IMG/VR virus record: IMGVR_UViG_3300042860_002348
Location: 1-22,320 of that record
Reading direction: 5' to 3' (one strand)
DNA length: 22,320 bases
Origin: a virus
In this document: positions 10,673 through 18,695 of the stretch, piece by piece
Layout of the letters: the number at the start of each line of letters is the position of its first letter
Position numbering within the stretch: position 1 is the first letter of the stretch
Made by a program: the position numbers and the translations under genes
The notes under the pieces: model-generated
The model's input: the letters and a program-made list of their open reading frames with translations, nothing else
Told to the model about the DNA's origin: nothing
Databases searched by the model: none

Positions 10673-13120
10673 TCAGGCTAGAGACTGCAGCGCTGCCTCC
10701 AGCGCGGCGATCCTGGCCTCATGGTCGTTTGACACGTTGATCAGGTGCACGCCGAACCGGTCGTAGCTGACGCCCTCCGCCTGGCCTCCGACGCCCCACA
10801 TCACCATCTCCGGTGCATACTCCGCCACCTCTTCAGCGATCAGGCCCCACACCCTGATGGTCGGATCGTCGCTGGTGTTCTCCGGGTTCGGCAGGTAGCT
10901 CACCGGCCTGGTGGCTGACAGGATCCGGCGGCTTTCGGCCAGCGGTGCTGTCTCAATTTCGACCTTGTACTGCCGCGATGACGTGACCCGCTGCACCTGA
11001 TCGTTGGCGGTGTTCAGGTAGACGTTGGCGCTCACCCCCGTGGTGGTGTTGGTGCGGATGCCGGAGCTGAAGACGGTGCCGTTGGCGGTGAAGGTGCCAT
11101 CGCTCACCAGCGCGTTGGAGAACGTCTTGGCCCCGCCGATAGTCTGCGCGCCGGTGGTGTAGACGCCGTTGGTCACAGTGGCAGCGTTGCCGGTGATGTT
11201 GGTGGACCATGCCAGGCCCGTGGCCGTGCTGCTGTCTGCCACCAGCACCTGACCATTGGTGCCCACTGCCAGCTTGGTGAGGGTCGTAGCGGCGCTGGCC
11301 GCCAGCAGATCGCCTTTGGTGTAGCTGGCGAGGTTGGTGCCGCCCCTGGCCACCGCCAGGGTGCCGCTGGTCAGGTTGCTGGCGTTGCGGCATTCGGTGC
11401 TGACCTCCTCAATCGCCGCCTGCACGTTGGTGGCGATGATCGCGCCAGTGGCGACGAAATCCACCCCGCTGGCGGTCTGGGTGGTGTAGCCCGCCGATGT
11501 ATCCACCTCAACCCAGGCCGTGCCGGTGGAAAGCAGCAGATCGGGCGGGGCCAGCGCAACGGCGGGTGCGGGGCTGGTCCCTGTGCCGGACTCGCTGACC
11601 ACCAGGTAGTAGCCCGAGTTGGCCGCCGCAGCGGCAGGCAGCGCGTTGCCGACCACCAGACCCAGTGCTGTGCCCTCGGCGGTGGTGCTGGCTACTTCGT
11701 TGTCGGAGGCGTCATAGGTGCCGGCGAACTTGACCGCACCGGTGCTGATCCCGATCGGCTGCCAGACGTTGCCATCCCACATGAAGAAGGCTTTGTCGAT
11801 CGGGTTGAAGTGCAACTGGCTGATGTACTCAGCAACGGGGATCGCCTCGCCGATCTTCCCCACGCTGTAATCCGCCAGCTTGGCCCCGGTCACGGCGTCG
11901 TTCGCCAGTCGATCGGTCGGGAACTCGCCGGCCGTGATCTTGCTGGCGTTCAGCTCGGGGATGTTCGCCTCTGGGATGGTCGGCGCCAGATGCTGCTGCC
12001 ATTCGCTGCCGGTCCAGGTCCACTCCACACCCGTGGCGGCGTTGAACCACTGCTGCCCCACGAACGCCCCGCTACCGGACGGCGATCCGTTGCTCACCAC
12101 GGCAGAGGATTGATCCGCCAGTTTGGCGGCGGTGATCGCGTCGTCCTTTACCGCACCGGTGGGAATGCTCAGCGCGGCGTACTTCAGCTCGGTGATCACT
12201 CCATCGGCGATCGTTGCAGCGAATGTCCCGGTGCCGGTGCCGGTCACGTCACCGGTGAGGGTGATGGTCTGATCGCCGGTGTTGGTGCCCGAGCTGGTGC
12301 CCGAGAACGTCGAGCCGTTCGTCCAGGTGCCGGATGCCACCGCCAGCGTGCCCAGTCCCAGCGTGCTGCGTTGCGCTGCAGCATCGACACCAGCGATCAA
12401 GGCGCGGCCGGCAGCGGTCAGCGGCACCTCTTCAACTGGGCCCGCACCGGCGGAGCTGCGGCCCAACAGTCGATCAGTGGTGGAGACGTTCTGGATGCGG
12501 TCGTAGGTGACAGCACCGGCGGCGATCTTGGCCGTGGCTACCGCACCGGCGCCCAGCTTGGCCTCCAGTACCGCCCCATCAGCCAGCTTGCCGCTGGTCA
12601 CATTCAGGTCAGCCAGCGCGGCGGTGTTCACCGATCCGGCGGCGTAGGCGGCTGAGCCCAGCGGCGTCACCTTTGCCGTGGTCACAGCGCCGTCAGCCAG
12701 CTTCCCGGTGGTCACCTGCAGATCGCCGATGCCGGCGGTTGGCATCACCACCTGCTGGAATGCTGCGCCGTCCCACACCTGCAGATTGCCGGTGCCGCTG
12801 TGCAGCCACCCGCGCCCGCGATGGTTCCCCGTGCTAGGGGCTGTGACCGCAACGGCGGTTGCTGCATCGGCGGCCAGCTTGGCGGCGGTGAGCGCGCCAT
12901 CGCTGATAGCCACGGCGCCCAGCTTGGTCGTGCTGCCCTGATCCAGCTTGGCTAGGTCAATCTCGCCGGCGTCCACCAGGTCGATGCCGGCGGCGACCAG
13001 ATCCTTCAGCGTGATCCGCTTCGTCTCGCTGGCGGAAATGTCGGCGATGGGCACCGCATCATTGGCCGCCGCGCCAGCCTTCGAGAGCGGCGTGAGCTGG
13101 GTTATCCGCTGATCAGCCAA
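10673..13120 (-). CDS. Tail fibre protein with C-terminal S74 intramolecular chaperone domain, 815 aa
   Basis: A receptor-binding or side tail fibre. An in-frame stop lies four codons upstream and no ATG or GTG is near, so the start is TTG 13120. The N-terminus ADQRITQLTPLSKAG is typical of fibre attachment ends, and GAGG lies a few bases upstream. The shaft contains many imperfect copies of a KLADGAVTTAKV-like unit (for example residues about 75-200 and 320-345), as in trimeric beta-helical or coiled shafts. Residues about 713-815 form a Peptidase_S74 domain: S714 and K719 at the Ser-x4-Lys spacing of the self-cleavage dyad, then RVWGLIAEEVAEYAPEMV and SYDRFGVHLINVSNDHEARIAALEA. This domain helps fold the trimer and then cuts itself off. 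Confidence 0.92.
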   Translation of the reverse strand: MADQRITQLTPLSKAGAAANDAVPIADISASETKRITLKDLVAAGIDLVDAGEIDLAKLDQGSTTKLGAVAISDGALTAAKLAADAATAVAVTAPSTGNHRGRGWLHSGTGNLQVWDGAAFQQVVMPTAGIGDLQVTTGKLADGAVTTAKVTPLGSAAYAAGSVNTAALADLNVTSGKLADGAVLEAKLGAGAVATAKIAAGAVTYDRIQNVSTTDRLLGRSSAGAGPVEEVPLTAAGRALIAGVDAAAQRSTLGLGTLAVASGTWTNGSTFSGTSSGTNTGDQTITLTGDVTGTGTGTFAATIADGVITELKYAALSIPTGAVKDDAITAAKLADQSSAVVSNGSPSGSGAFVGQQWFNAATGVEWTWTGSEWQQHLAPTIPEANIPELNASKITAGEFPTDRLANDAVTGAKLADYSVGKIGEAIPVAEYISQLHFNPIDKAFFMWDGNVWQPIGISTGAVKFAGTYDASDNEVASTTAEGTALGLVVGNALPAAAAANSGYYLVVSESGTGTSPAPAVALAPPDLLLSTGTAWVEVDTSAGYTTQTASGVDFVATGAIIATNVQAAIEEVSTECRNASNLTSGTLAVARGGTNLASYTKGDLLAASAATTLTKLAVGTNGQVLVADSSTATGLAWSTNITGNAATVTNGVYTTGAQTIGGAKTFSNALVSDGTFTANGTVFSSGIRTNTTTGVSANVYLNTANDQVQRVTSSRQYKVEIETAPLAESRRILSATRPVSYLPNPENTSDDPTIRVWGLIAEEVAEYAPEMVMWGVGGQAEGVSYDRFGVHLINVSNDHEARIAALEAALQSLA

Positions 13121-13167
13121 GGGTGCGCCTCACCGCGACCGTCCACAGGCTCAGGCTACGGACTGGC

Positions 13168-14052
13168 TCAGTCGTCCACTTCCTGCAGCAGGTAATCCAG
13201 CGACTGCTCCAGCTCGATGCGGTCGTCATCCTCCTTCAGAATGTACTCAGCGGGTCTGCCGTAGACGAGCTGGATTTCATCGGTGGTGACGAAATCAATG
13301 GCGCAGCGCACAATGTCGCCAGCGCGCACCTGCACGCCGGAGCGGTTGATCACTGCGGTCAGGTTGTAGAAGATCGTGTCAACCGTGGGATCAATGTCCT
13401 TGTCGGTCAGATACAATGCTAGATCAAACTCGCTGCCGATCTCCACCCGCTGGATCAGCTGCAGCAGCAACAGCGATGGCTCGGTGAACCCGATCGTGCG
13501 GTAGTTGAACTCGCACTCAATCCGCCCGGCGCCGCTGATCAGCCCGGCGGACAGCTGCTGGCGGAAGCGGTCGCTCAGGCTGCTCGCGTCGATCGTCTGC
13601 CGGTCGGTGTTGAACTCATACCCCTCCACCGATCCCAGCAGGTTGAACTGCACATCGCGCACGCGCACGCTGATCGCCAACGGGTTGCCGGTGAACGCTG
13701 CCAGCGGGATCTCATTGGCGCGGACGTTGTTGACCGCATCGGTGAAGGTCGGGAAGAATCGCAGGCCGCCCACGGCATTGACGTGCACGTAGGCCGTGAA
13801 GCTCTCTTCGGGTGGGTCGGTGCTCTCCAGGCCCCACACGGACGGCGGGAAGCACACCAGCCCCCGTGCATCGGCGGTGCTGATGTCCACCCGATCGCCG
13901 ATCAGGATGTTGTTGATCGCCCCGTCGAATGACAGCCGGTTGAGCGACGTGTTCACGTCATCGGGGATGATCTGATCAGACACAATGCCGATGAAGGCCT
14001 TGGTGCCACGCCTCAGCTTGACGTTGCCTTTCGTGCCGAGGTAGTGCGTCAT
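13168..14052 (-). CDS. Tail-tube-fold structural protein, 294 aa
   Basis: Starts at ATG 14052, overlapping the upstream stop by one base. The protein is strongly beta-rich. Residues about 140-205 (DVQFNLLGSVEGYEFNTDRQ, SSLSDRFRQQLSAGLISGAGRIECEF) have the strand-turn pattern of phage tail tube proteins, in which a fixed loop is followed by SGSG-type turns. The N-terminal half (YLGTKGNVKLRRGTKAFIGI...VDISTADARGLVCFPPSVWG) may be a second, related beta domain. The C-terminus is acidic. It pairs with the next gene upstream, also tail-tube-like. It may form part of the tail tip or a decorated tube. Confidence 0.62.
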   Translation of the reverse strand: MTHYLGTKGNVKLRRGTKAFIGIVSDQIIPDDVNTSLNRLSFDGAINNILIGDRVDISTADARGLVCFPPSVWGLESTDPPEESFTAYVHVNAVGGLRFFPTFTDAVNNVRANEIPLAAFTGNPLAISVRVRDVQFNLLGSVEGYEFNTDRQTIDASSLSDRFRQQLSAGLISGAGRIECEFNYRTIGFTEPSLLLLQLIQRVEIGSEFDLALYLTDKDIDPTVDTIFYNLTAVINRSGVQVRAGDIVRCAIDFVTTDEIQLVYGRPAEYILKEDDDRIELEQSLDYLLQEVDD

Positions 14053-14492
14053 CAGGCGGCCTGGTTAATGGCCTCGTCGAAGTCCCCGTCCATCGTGAAC
14101 TGAATCGGCACCACCACCAGCTCACCCACCGCTGAGCCGATCACGGCGCTGGTGATGTAGGCGTACATCTTGATGTCGTCAAGGCCGCCGGTGTCTACGT
14201 CAAGCTCCAGGAATACCCGGTCTTGTTCAGTGATGGCGCCTTTTTTGTGGATCTTGGCCAGCAGTGCGGTGAACTGCGTTTTCTGTGCCGACTCGCCCGA
14301 CTCCAGCCGGTAGTACATCAGCGTGGCGCTGCCGGTCGCTCCCTTCAGCGATGGGATGAACGACCGCGCATCGGCGCCTAGGTCGGTGGTGGGCAGCAGG
14401 TCAACATTGGTTTCCACAGACCAGTTCTGCACCTTCGCGACAGGCTTGCCGCTGAAGATCAGCCCTCCGGTTCGGCCTGTGTAGAAACCCAT
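14052..14492 (-). CDS. Tail-tube-like protein, 146 aa
   Basis: Starts at ATG 14492, 30 bases after the tip-protein stop, with AGGAGG about 10 bases upstream, one of the few real Shine-Dalgarno sites in this operon. The sequence (YTGRTGGLIFSGKPVAKVQN, TTDLGADARSFIPSLKGATG, SATLMYYRLE, then FLELDVDTGGLDDIKMYAYI, VVVPIQFTMDGDF) follows the pattern of siphovirus tail tube subunits, which stack as hexameric rings around the DNA path. Size fits a single tube domain. Its place downstream of the tip gene is unusual, since the main tube gene normally precedes the tape measure, which starts at the window edge. It may be a second, tip-specific ring protein. Confidence 0.7.
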   Translation of the reverse strand: MGFYTGRTGGLIFSGKPVAKVQNWSVETNVDLLPTTDLGADARSFIPSLKGATGSATLMYYRLESGESAQKTQFTALLAKIHKKGAITEQDRVFLELDVDTGGLDDIKMYAYITSAVIGSAVGELVVVPIQFTMDGDFDEAINQAA

Positions 14493-14522
14493 CAGCTGGC
14501 GCCCTCCTGCATCTCAGGCTAC

Positions 14523-17453
14523 TCACCGCACGCTGAACAGCGCATCGGTGAAGTCTGCCACCCGGCTGAGCAGCTCACCGCCCACTGTCTCGCAGGGGTG
14601 CTCCAGCGCCTTGACCGTCACCTCACCTTCCTCGCTCATCGTCACCTCAGTCACCCGGAACACCCGTTTGCGATCAGCCGCGGCGCCCAACACGAACATG
14701 GCGCCCACGTCATCGCTCAGGGCGCTGGCCTTGCCGTCCGTCACCGTCACACTGGCCAGTGAGCGGACGTTGCCGCCGCTGCGATACACCAGCGCGGCGT
14801 AGGTGCCATCGCGCAGCTGATCACTCAGCGGGGCATTGAGCACGCCGCCAGGCATCACCACGCCAGCTGTCATCCGGTCCCAGGTGTTCAGGCCCACGTC
14901 CACGTAGATGTAGGCGCCCGGGCTCACCGGTGTGTCGGTGGGGACGGTTTGGAACTCGATGCCGCGCCGCACCCATCGCCGCTGATTGCACAGCAGCTTG
15001 CCGTAGAGGATCGCCTGCTCGCGCTGGGTGACGAACTGCGAAAGGTCGAACGTCTGGCGGATCGCTGCATCCTCGACGGCATCGCGCAGCTGCACATCCA
15101 CGCTGGCATTGCGCGGGAACACGTCATCTTCCTCTGTCTCCCGGTAGATCACCGAAGCGATCAGGTCCTGAACACTGGCGCCGTAGTCGAGGAACTCTTC
15201 GCGGTAGGTGCCCTCCAGGATGTTGCCGGTGGTGAACAGCGCCGAGATGCCCACGCGGCGATTGGCGCGCCCGCTGCTGTTGACCGGCACTGCCGGCACC
15301 AAGGTCTCCTTCCCGCCGATCTTGCCGAACTCCAGCAGCGAGTAAGGCGCCGCCTCGGCCCAGAACTGCCGCCAGGATCCGACCTCAGCAATCAGCGGGT
15401 CCATGAACAGCTGGCACCCGAGACCGCTGTTCTGGCAGAACCGCTTGCTCAGGGCCAGGCTGCCCCAGTCCACGCCGGATGGCTTGGCATACCGGCCGAT
15501 GCCGTTTTCTTCGTCCAGCACGGTATCCGCGAAAATGTCCGGCGCCCAGCTGGTGCTGTCTGCACTCTTGCTGTAGGTGCCATCGTCGTTCACCACCCAG
15601 GAATCCTTGCCCTCGGTGACGAACGCCGAGATGCTGCGCAGATCCTGCACGCCCCGGCCGCTGAACACCCCGAAAGCCAGCGTGCTCATCCGGCTGTACT
15701 TGCCCTCGGTCGATCCCAGCTGCTGCTCTGTGACGGCTGTGATCTGGAACTCTGGGCCCGCCTCGAAGCTGAACTGGATGTCGGTGTCGCTGCGGACGCT
15801 GAACAGATCCCACTCATTGGTGAGCACCGGCCCGCGATCCTTCAACGCCGAGCCGATGTCCTTCAGGTTGCCCACCCACCGAAACTGATTGCCACCGTGC
15901 GCAAAGCTCTCGCCCTTGCCGCTGTTCTCGATCAGGGCCACTTGCTGCTGACCGTTCTGCGCCCGCTCTGCCGCCAGATCGCTGATCGGCTGAAACTCGA
16001 ACTCCCACTTTTGACCGCTGCTGCCGGCGCGGAAATCCAGGCTGATGAAGTGATCCAGATCGGCGGATCTGCGGCAGGCGATGATCAGCGGCAGCAGGTC
16101 CTGGGTGGCCCGGCTGAGCGGTCGATACAACACCCGGAAGAACGACATTCGGGCCTTGATGCCGTTGTCGCTGGCCTTGTAACCCTCGGGCTCGCTGTCG
16201 CCGTACTTTTTTTGCCGGCCCTGGATGCGGCGGAACAGCTTGACCCGCATTGAGAACGACACCAGATCACAGGCCGTCACGGTCTGGTATGCGGCGCTGT
16301 CGGCCTTCACCAGCGCTTTGGTGTAGAAGTTGTCATCCTTGCTGCCATCGCCCGGCGCCTCGCGGTCGTCATAGGCCGTTGACGGTGTACGGCCGGCGGC
16401 GACGCAACGGAACGTGGCCCGCACCTCGTTGTCATCAAGGTTGGTGTTGTCGGTGATGCTGAGCAGGGCGAATCGGGCTGTGCCCAGCTGATAGGTGCTG
16501 CCCCGGTCCAAGCTGCTCACCAGCTGGTAACGCTGCTCCTGCGCGGCCTCTTCGGCGATGCTGGTTTTCCTGTCTTGGGTCTTGGCGAACACCAGCGTGA
16601 TTTCCGAGCCGACCGTGTAGACGCCCGTGCCGCCCGTGCCCCAGCCGTTGGCGGTGAGGGTGATGCCGTTGCCGGCGGTCACGATTTCGCCCTTGCTGTC
16701 GCGCTCCTGCAGCTGGACGTTGATCGGGATCGGATTAAATACCCCGCAGCTGGTCAGGCTGGAGGGGCTGAATGCCTGGCTGTAGCCGCTGCGGCGGGTG
16801 GCACCATCGATGATCCGGCACACGTCATCGCCCGGCGCGGCGCCCTCGCGGGAGGGGTCGCTGTCATCGCCGATCTGCCGCTGATTGAATCTGGCGTTGC
16901 CGTTTGAGTTGTAGTAGAGCCAGGTTTTCGATGCGGCGAACTCCCTCAGCGGAAGCTGGCCAAAGGCCACCCGGTCCCAGTCGATCCGCTGAATCCTGGC
17001 GGCGCCGGCCACTAGCAGCAGCTGCATGAACTGCGAGCTGCCGTAGCTGCGGACGCTGCTCCACACCAGCGACGTGGCGACGCGCACGCCGCCGCGTGGG
17101 TTCTGCGCGGTGTTGGTGTAAATCAGGTTCAGCGGCTCGCCGTACTGGGCCAGCTCCTGGGAGGAGTTGAACCCGAAGCGTGGGGCGAAGCGCTGCTCGC
17201 GGGTCTGGCGCGGGCTGCGGCCGGCGCTCGGCACCGATGGCCGCAGCAGCAGGGCGCTGGCCACCTGGAACAGGATGCCCACCACCGTGAGCACGATGGA
17301 TGCGGTGAGGGGGTTGCAGCGGATCTCCGCCTGCTGATCTTCGATGCTGGGGCTGTAATCCTTCTGCTGGGCCGCGATGAAGTCCAGGTAGTCCTCACGG
17401 CTGACGCCCAGCTGCTCAATCAGCTGGTACTCATAGGGCAGCAGGCGTCTCAT
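14523..17453 (-). CDS. Tail tip / central hub protein (lambda J-like position), 976 aa
   Basis: The host-contact hub at the tail end. ATG 17453 gives a 4-base overlap (ATGA) with the preceding gene and is preferred over GTG 17468. A membrane-like segment lies near the N-terminus (about residues 48-70, LTASIVLTVVGILFQVASALLL), as is common in tip-complex proteins made beside the tape measure. The long remainder is beta-rich with repeated Trp/Tyr-containing strands (for example GGVRVATSLVWSSVRSYGSS, AEAAPYSLLEFGKIGGKETL, PVSPGAYIYVDVGLNTWDRM), consistent with the hub and fibronectin-like parts of such proteins. Family placement rests on gene order (H-M-L-K-J) and size; the tip of the chain is divergent. 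Confidence 0.8.
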   Translation of the reverse strand: MRRLLPYEYQLIEQLGVSREDYLDFIAAQQKDYSPSIEDQQAEIRCNPLTASIVLTVVGILFQVASALLLRPSVPSAGRSPRQTREQRFAPRFGFNSSQELAQYGEPLNLIYTNTAQNPRGGVRVATSLVWSSVRSYGSSQFMQLLLVAGAARIQRIDWDRVAFGQLPLREFAASKTWLYYNSNGNARFNQRQIGDDSDPSREGAAPGDDVCRIIDGATRRSGYSQAFSPSSLTSCGVFNPIPINVQLQERDSKGEIVTAGNGITLTANGWGTGGTGVYTVGSEITLVFAKTQDRKTSIAEEAAQEQRYQLVSSLDRGSTYQLGTARFALLSITDNTNLDDNEVRATFRCVAAGRTPSTAYDDREAPGDGSKDDNFYTKALVKADSAAYQTVTACDLVSFSMRVKLFRRIQGRQKKYGDSEPEGYKASDNGIKARMSFFRVLYRPLSRATQDLLPLIIACRRSADLDHFISLDFRAGSSGQKWEFEFQPISDLAAERAQNGQQQVALIENSGKGESFAHGGNQFRWVGNLKDIGSALKDRGPVLTNEWDLFSVRSDTDIQFSFEAGPEFQITAVTEQQLGSTEGKYSRMSTLAFGVFSGRGVQDLRSISAFVTEGKDSWVVNDDGTYSKSADSTSWAPDIFADTVLDEENGIGRYAKPSGVDWGSLALSKRFCQNSGLGCQLFMDPLIAEVGSWRQFWAEAAPYSLLEFGKIGGKETLVPAVPVNSSGRANRRVGISALFTTGNILEGTYREEFLDYGASVQDLIASVIYRETEEDDVFPRNASVDVQLRDAVEDAAIRQTFDLSQFVTQREQAILYGKLLCNQRRWVRRGIEFQTVPTDTPVSPGAYIYVDVGLNTWDRMTAGVVMPGGVLNAPLSDQLRDGTYAALVYRSGGNVRSLASVTVTDGKASALSDDVGAMFVLGAAADRKRVFRVTEVTMSEEGEVTVKALEHPCETVGGELLSRVADFTDALFSVR

Positions 17454-17821
17454 CGCAGCCGATAACACTGGCCGGCGCCCTGCGGCAACGGCGTCATTAC
17501 CACAGTCTGTCCAGGGGCGATGAACACCACCCCGCCATCCACCGCCACGCCCAGCGCCGCTGCAGCGCCGGCCAGCAGGATCGGGTCGCCCGGCAGGGCC
17601 GCGGCCACGGGATCGGCCATCATGCCCAGCAGGCGCCGCAGGTGGAGCAGCCCGAACGTCTCAGCCGTGTGCTCGCGGTAGACCCACTCGAACTGCGCCG
17701 CGTGATCCGGCAGGCCCAGCCGCCGCCGTACCGCGCAGACCAGCTGGAAGCAGTCCGTGCAGCCGCTGCCATCACCAGGCCGGCAGCCCCACCGATACGA
17801 CAGGCCGATCAGATCGTTCAT
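17450..17821 (-). CDS. NlpC/P60-like tail assembly protein (lambda K-like), degenerate, 123 aa
   Basis: In lambda, protein K joins a JAB domain to an NlpC/P60 cysteine peptidase and is needed for tail tip assembly. Here only the second part remains. YRWGCRPGDGSGCTDCFQLV (residues 9-28) matches the catalytic-cysteine strand (C24, compare GVTDCYTL of lambda K). GDPILLAGAAAALGVAVDGG (78-97) aligns with the GDVLL...NHAAIYCGDG strand, but the catalytic histidine is replaced by leucine (L90), and the second histidine is absent too. The peptidase is therefore probably inactive and the protein structural. Coupled by ATGA overlaps on both sides. Confidence 0.78.
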   Translation of the reverse strand: MNDLIGLSYRWGCRPGDGSGCTDCFQLVCAVRRRLGLPDHAAQFEWVYREHTAETFGLLHLRRLLGMMADPVAAALPGDPILLAGAAAALGVAVDGGVVFIAPGQTVVMTPLPQGAGQCYRLR

Positions 17822-18282
17822 CTCAGGTAGAGCTCCGCATTGAGCGGCAGGATGCCCACGTTGTCGCTGGTCAGCGTGCGCGCCGGGAAGTTGGTGCCGA
17901 CCGAATCCATCGCCGATCGAAACCGCAGCTCCACGGTGTCATCGTTGAACCCGGCGCCCGAGCCCACGTAATAGTCCTCGTACTGATTGGCGATGGCGCC
18001 GGTGGCGTTGAGCCAGAGGGTGGTCAGGGTCAGCTCGCTTAGGCGGTTGCCGTCGCCTTCCTCCACCAGCCGCAGCACTACCTCCAGGTTGGGGAACAGC
18101 ACCTGCACGGTCTCATTGTCGCCGCCCAGGCTGGCCATCGCGCCGCTCACCTGGAACGGAGCGAAGTCGTACTTGTCGCCTAGGTAGGTGTACTCCTGGC
18201 CGATGAAGTAGTTCTGGTAGCGATGCCGCGTGCCGCCGCTGGTGCGCAGGTTGAACAGCTGAGCGATGCGGATCGTGCTCAT
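17818..18282 (-). CDS. Minor tail protein L-like, 154 aa
   Basis: Starts at ATG 18282 with a 4-base overlap. The core (GTRHRYQNYFIGQEYTYLGD, then YDFAPFQVSGAMASLGGDNE) has the pattern of lambda L / DUF1833-type minor tail proteins, in which a ring of beta strands carries the xYxPxPxxxxG motif. A second half (ETVQVLFPNLEVVLRLVEEG...TLTTLWLNATG) continues the beta-rich fold. The C-terminal iron-sulfur-type cysteines of lambda L are missing, so this is a shorter version. It would form part of the tail tip ring between the tape measure end and the hub protein. Order in the operon strengthens the call. Confidence 0.68.
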   Translation of the reverse strand: MSTIRIAQLFNLRTSGGTRHRYQNYFIGQEYTYLGDKYDFAPFQVSGAMASLGGDNETVQVLFPNLEVVLRLVEEGDGNRLSELTLTTLWLNATGAIANQYEDYYVGSGAGFNDDTVELRFRSAMDSVGTNFPARTLTSDNVGILPLNAELYLR

Positions 18283-18695
18283 ACGTTCAGCTCCGCCACC
18301 AGCTCCACGGTAATGCTGCTGATCTCATTGCCGGCCCACTGAATCGATGGCGGGCCCGCGTACTCCCACAAGCAACCGTCAGGGGAGCGCAGCATCGAGC
18401 GCAGGCCAGGGCGCTGCGGGCTGCTGCTCTGGCCAGCAGTGGTGACGCCAGCAAACGTCTCAGGCGGCAGCTCGAAGCGATCGTCTTCATCGATGTTTTC
18501 GTAGTGCCGCACCACCTGCAGGATGTCCCGATCGCGGCGGTTGGCGAAGGTGAGGCGCAGCTGATAGCCGAACTTTTTGTTTCCGTATCGGCGCTTGACC
18601 GTCGTGCCCGCCATGGTGCGGAACGCCTTGACCGGGTAGGCGCCGAGCGTCATCTGCCGCTCGTTCGGTTTCAGGTCGGGGAAGGTCGCGGCCAT
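18279..18695 (-). CDS. Minor tail protein M-like, 138 aa
   Basis: Starts at ATG 18695, overlapping the tape measure stop by one base (TGATG), and its own stop overlaps the next start. The N-terminal pattern, PNERQMTLGAYPVKAFRTMAG (residues 11-31) followed by KRRYGNKKFGYQLRLTFANR, is the small beta-barrel of distal minor tail proteins that bind the tape measure end. The strand after it is FELPPETFAGV, followed by WEYAGPPSIQW near the C-terminus. Identity is low but order, size and fold pattern agree. In lambda this protein is needed to start the tail tip. Confidence 0.68.
   Translation of the reverse strand: MAATFPDLKPNERQMTLGAYPVKAFRTMAGTTVKRRYGNKKFGYQLRLTFANRRDRDILQVVRHYENIDEDDRFELPPETFAGVTTAGQSSSPQRPGLRSMLRSPDGCLWEYAGPPSIQWAGNEISSITVELVAELNV

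Noticed and set aside
11810-12655. 281-aa plus-strand open frame
   Set aside because: Antisense shadow of the repeat-rich fibre shaft. Its own repeats only mirror the fibre repeats.
14493-14522. Six-codon leader ORF (MQEGAS) ending on the next ATG
   Set aside because: It arises from the Shine-Dalgarno region itself. Too short to separate from chance.
14949-16253. 434-aa open frame on the plus strand
   Set aside because: It lies opposite the tip protein gene. It has no recognisable motif and a composition typical of an antisense shadow in GC-rich DNA.
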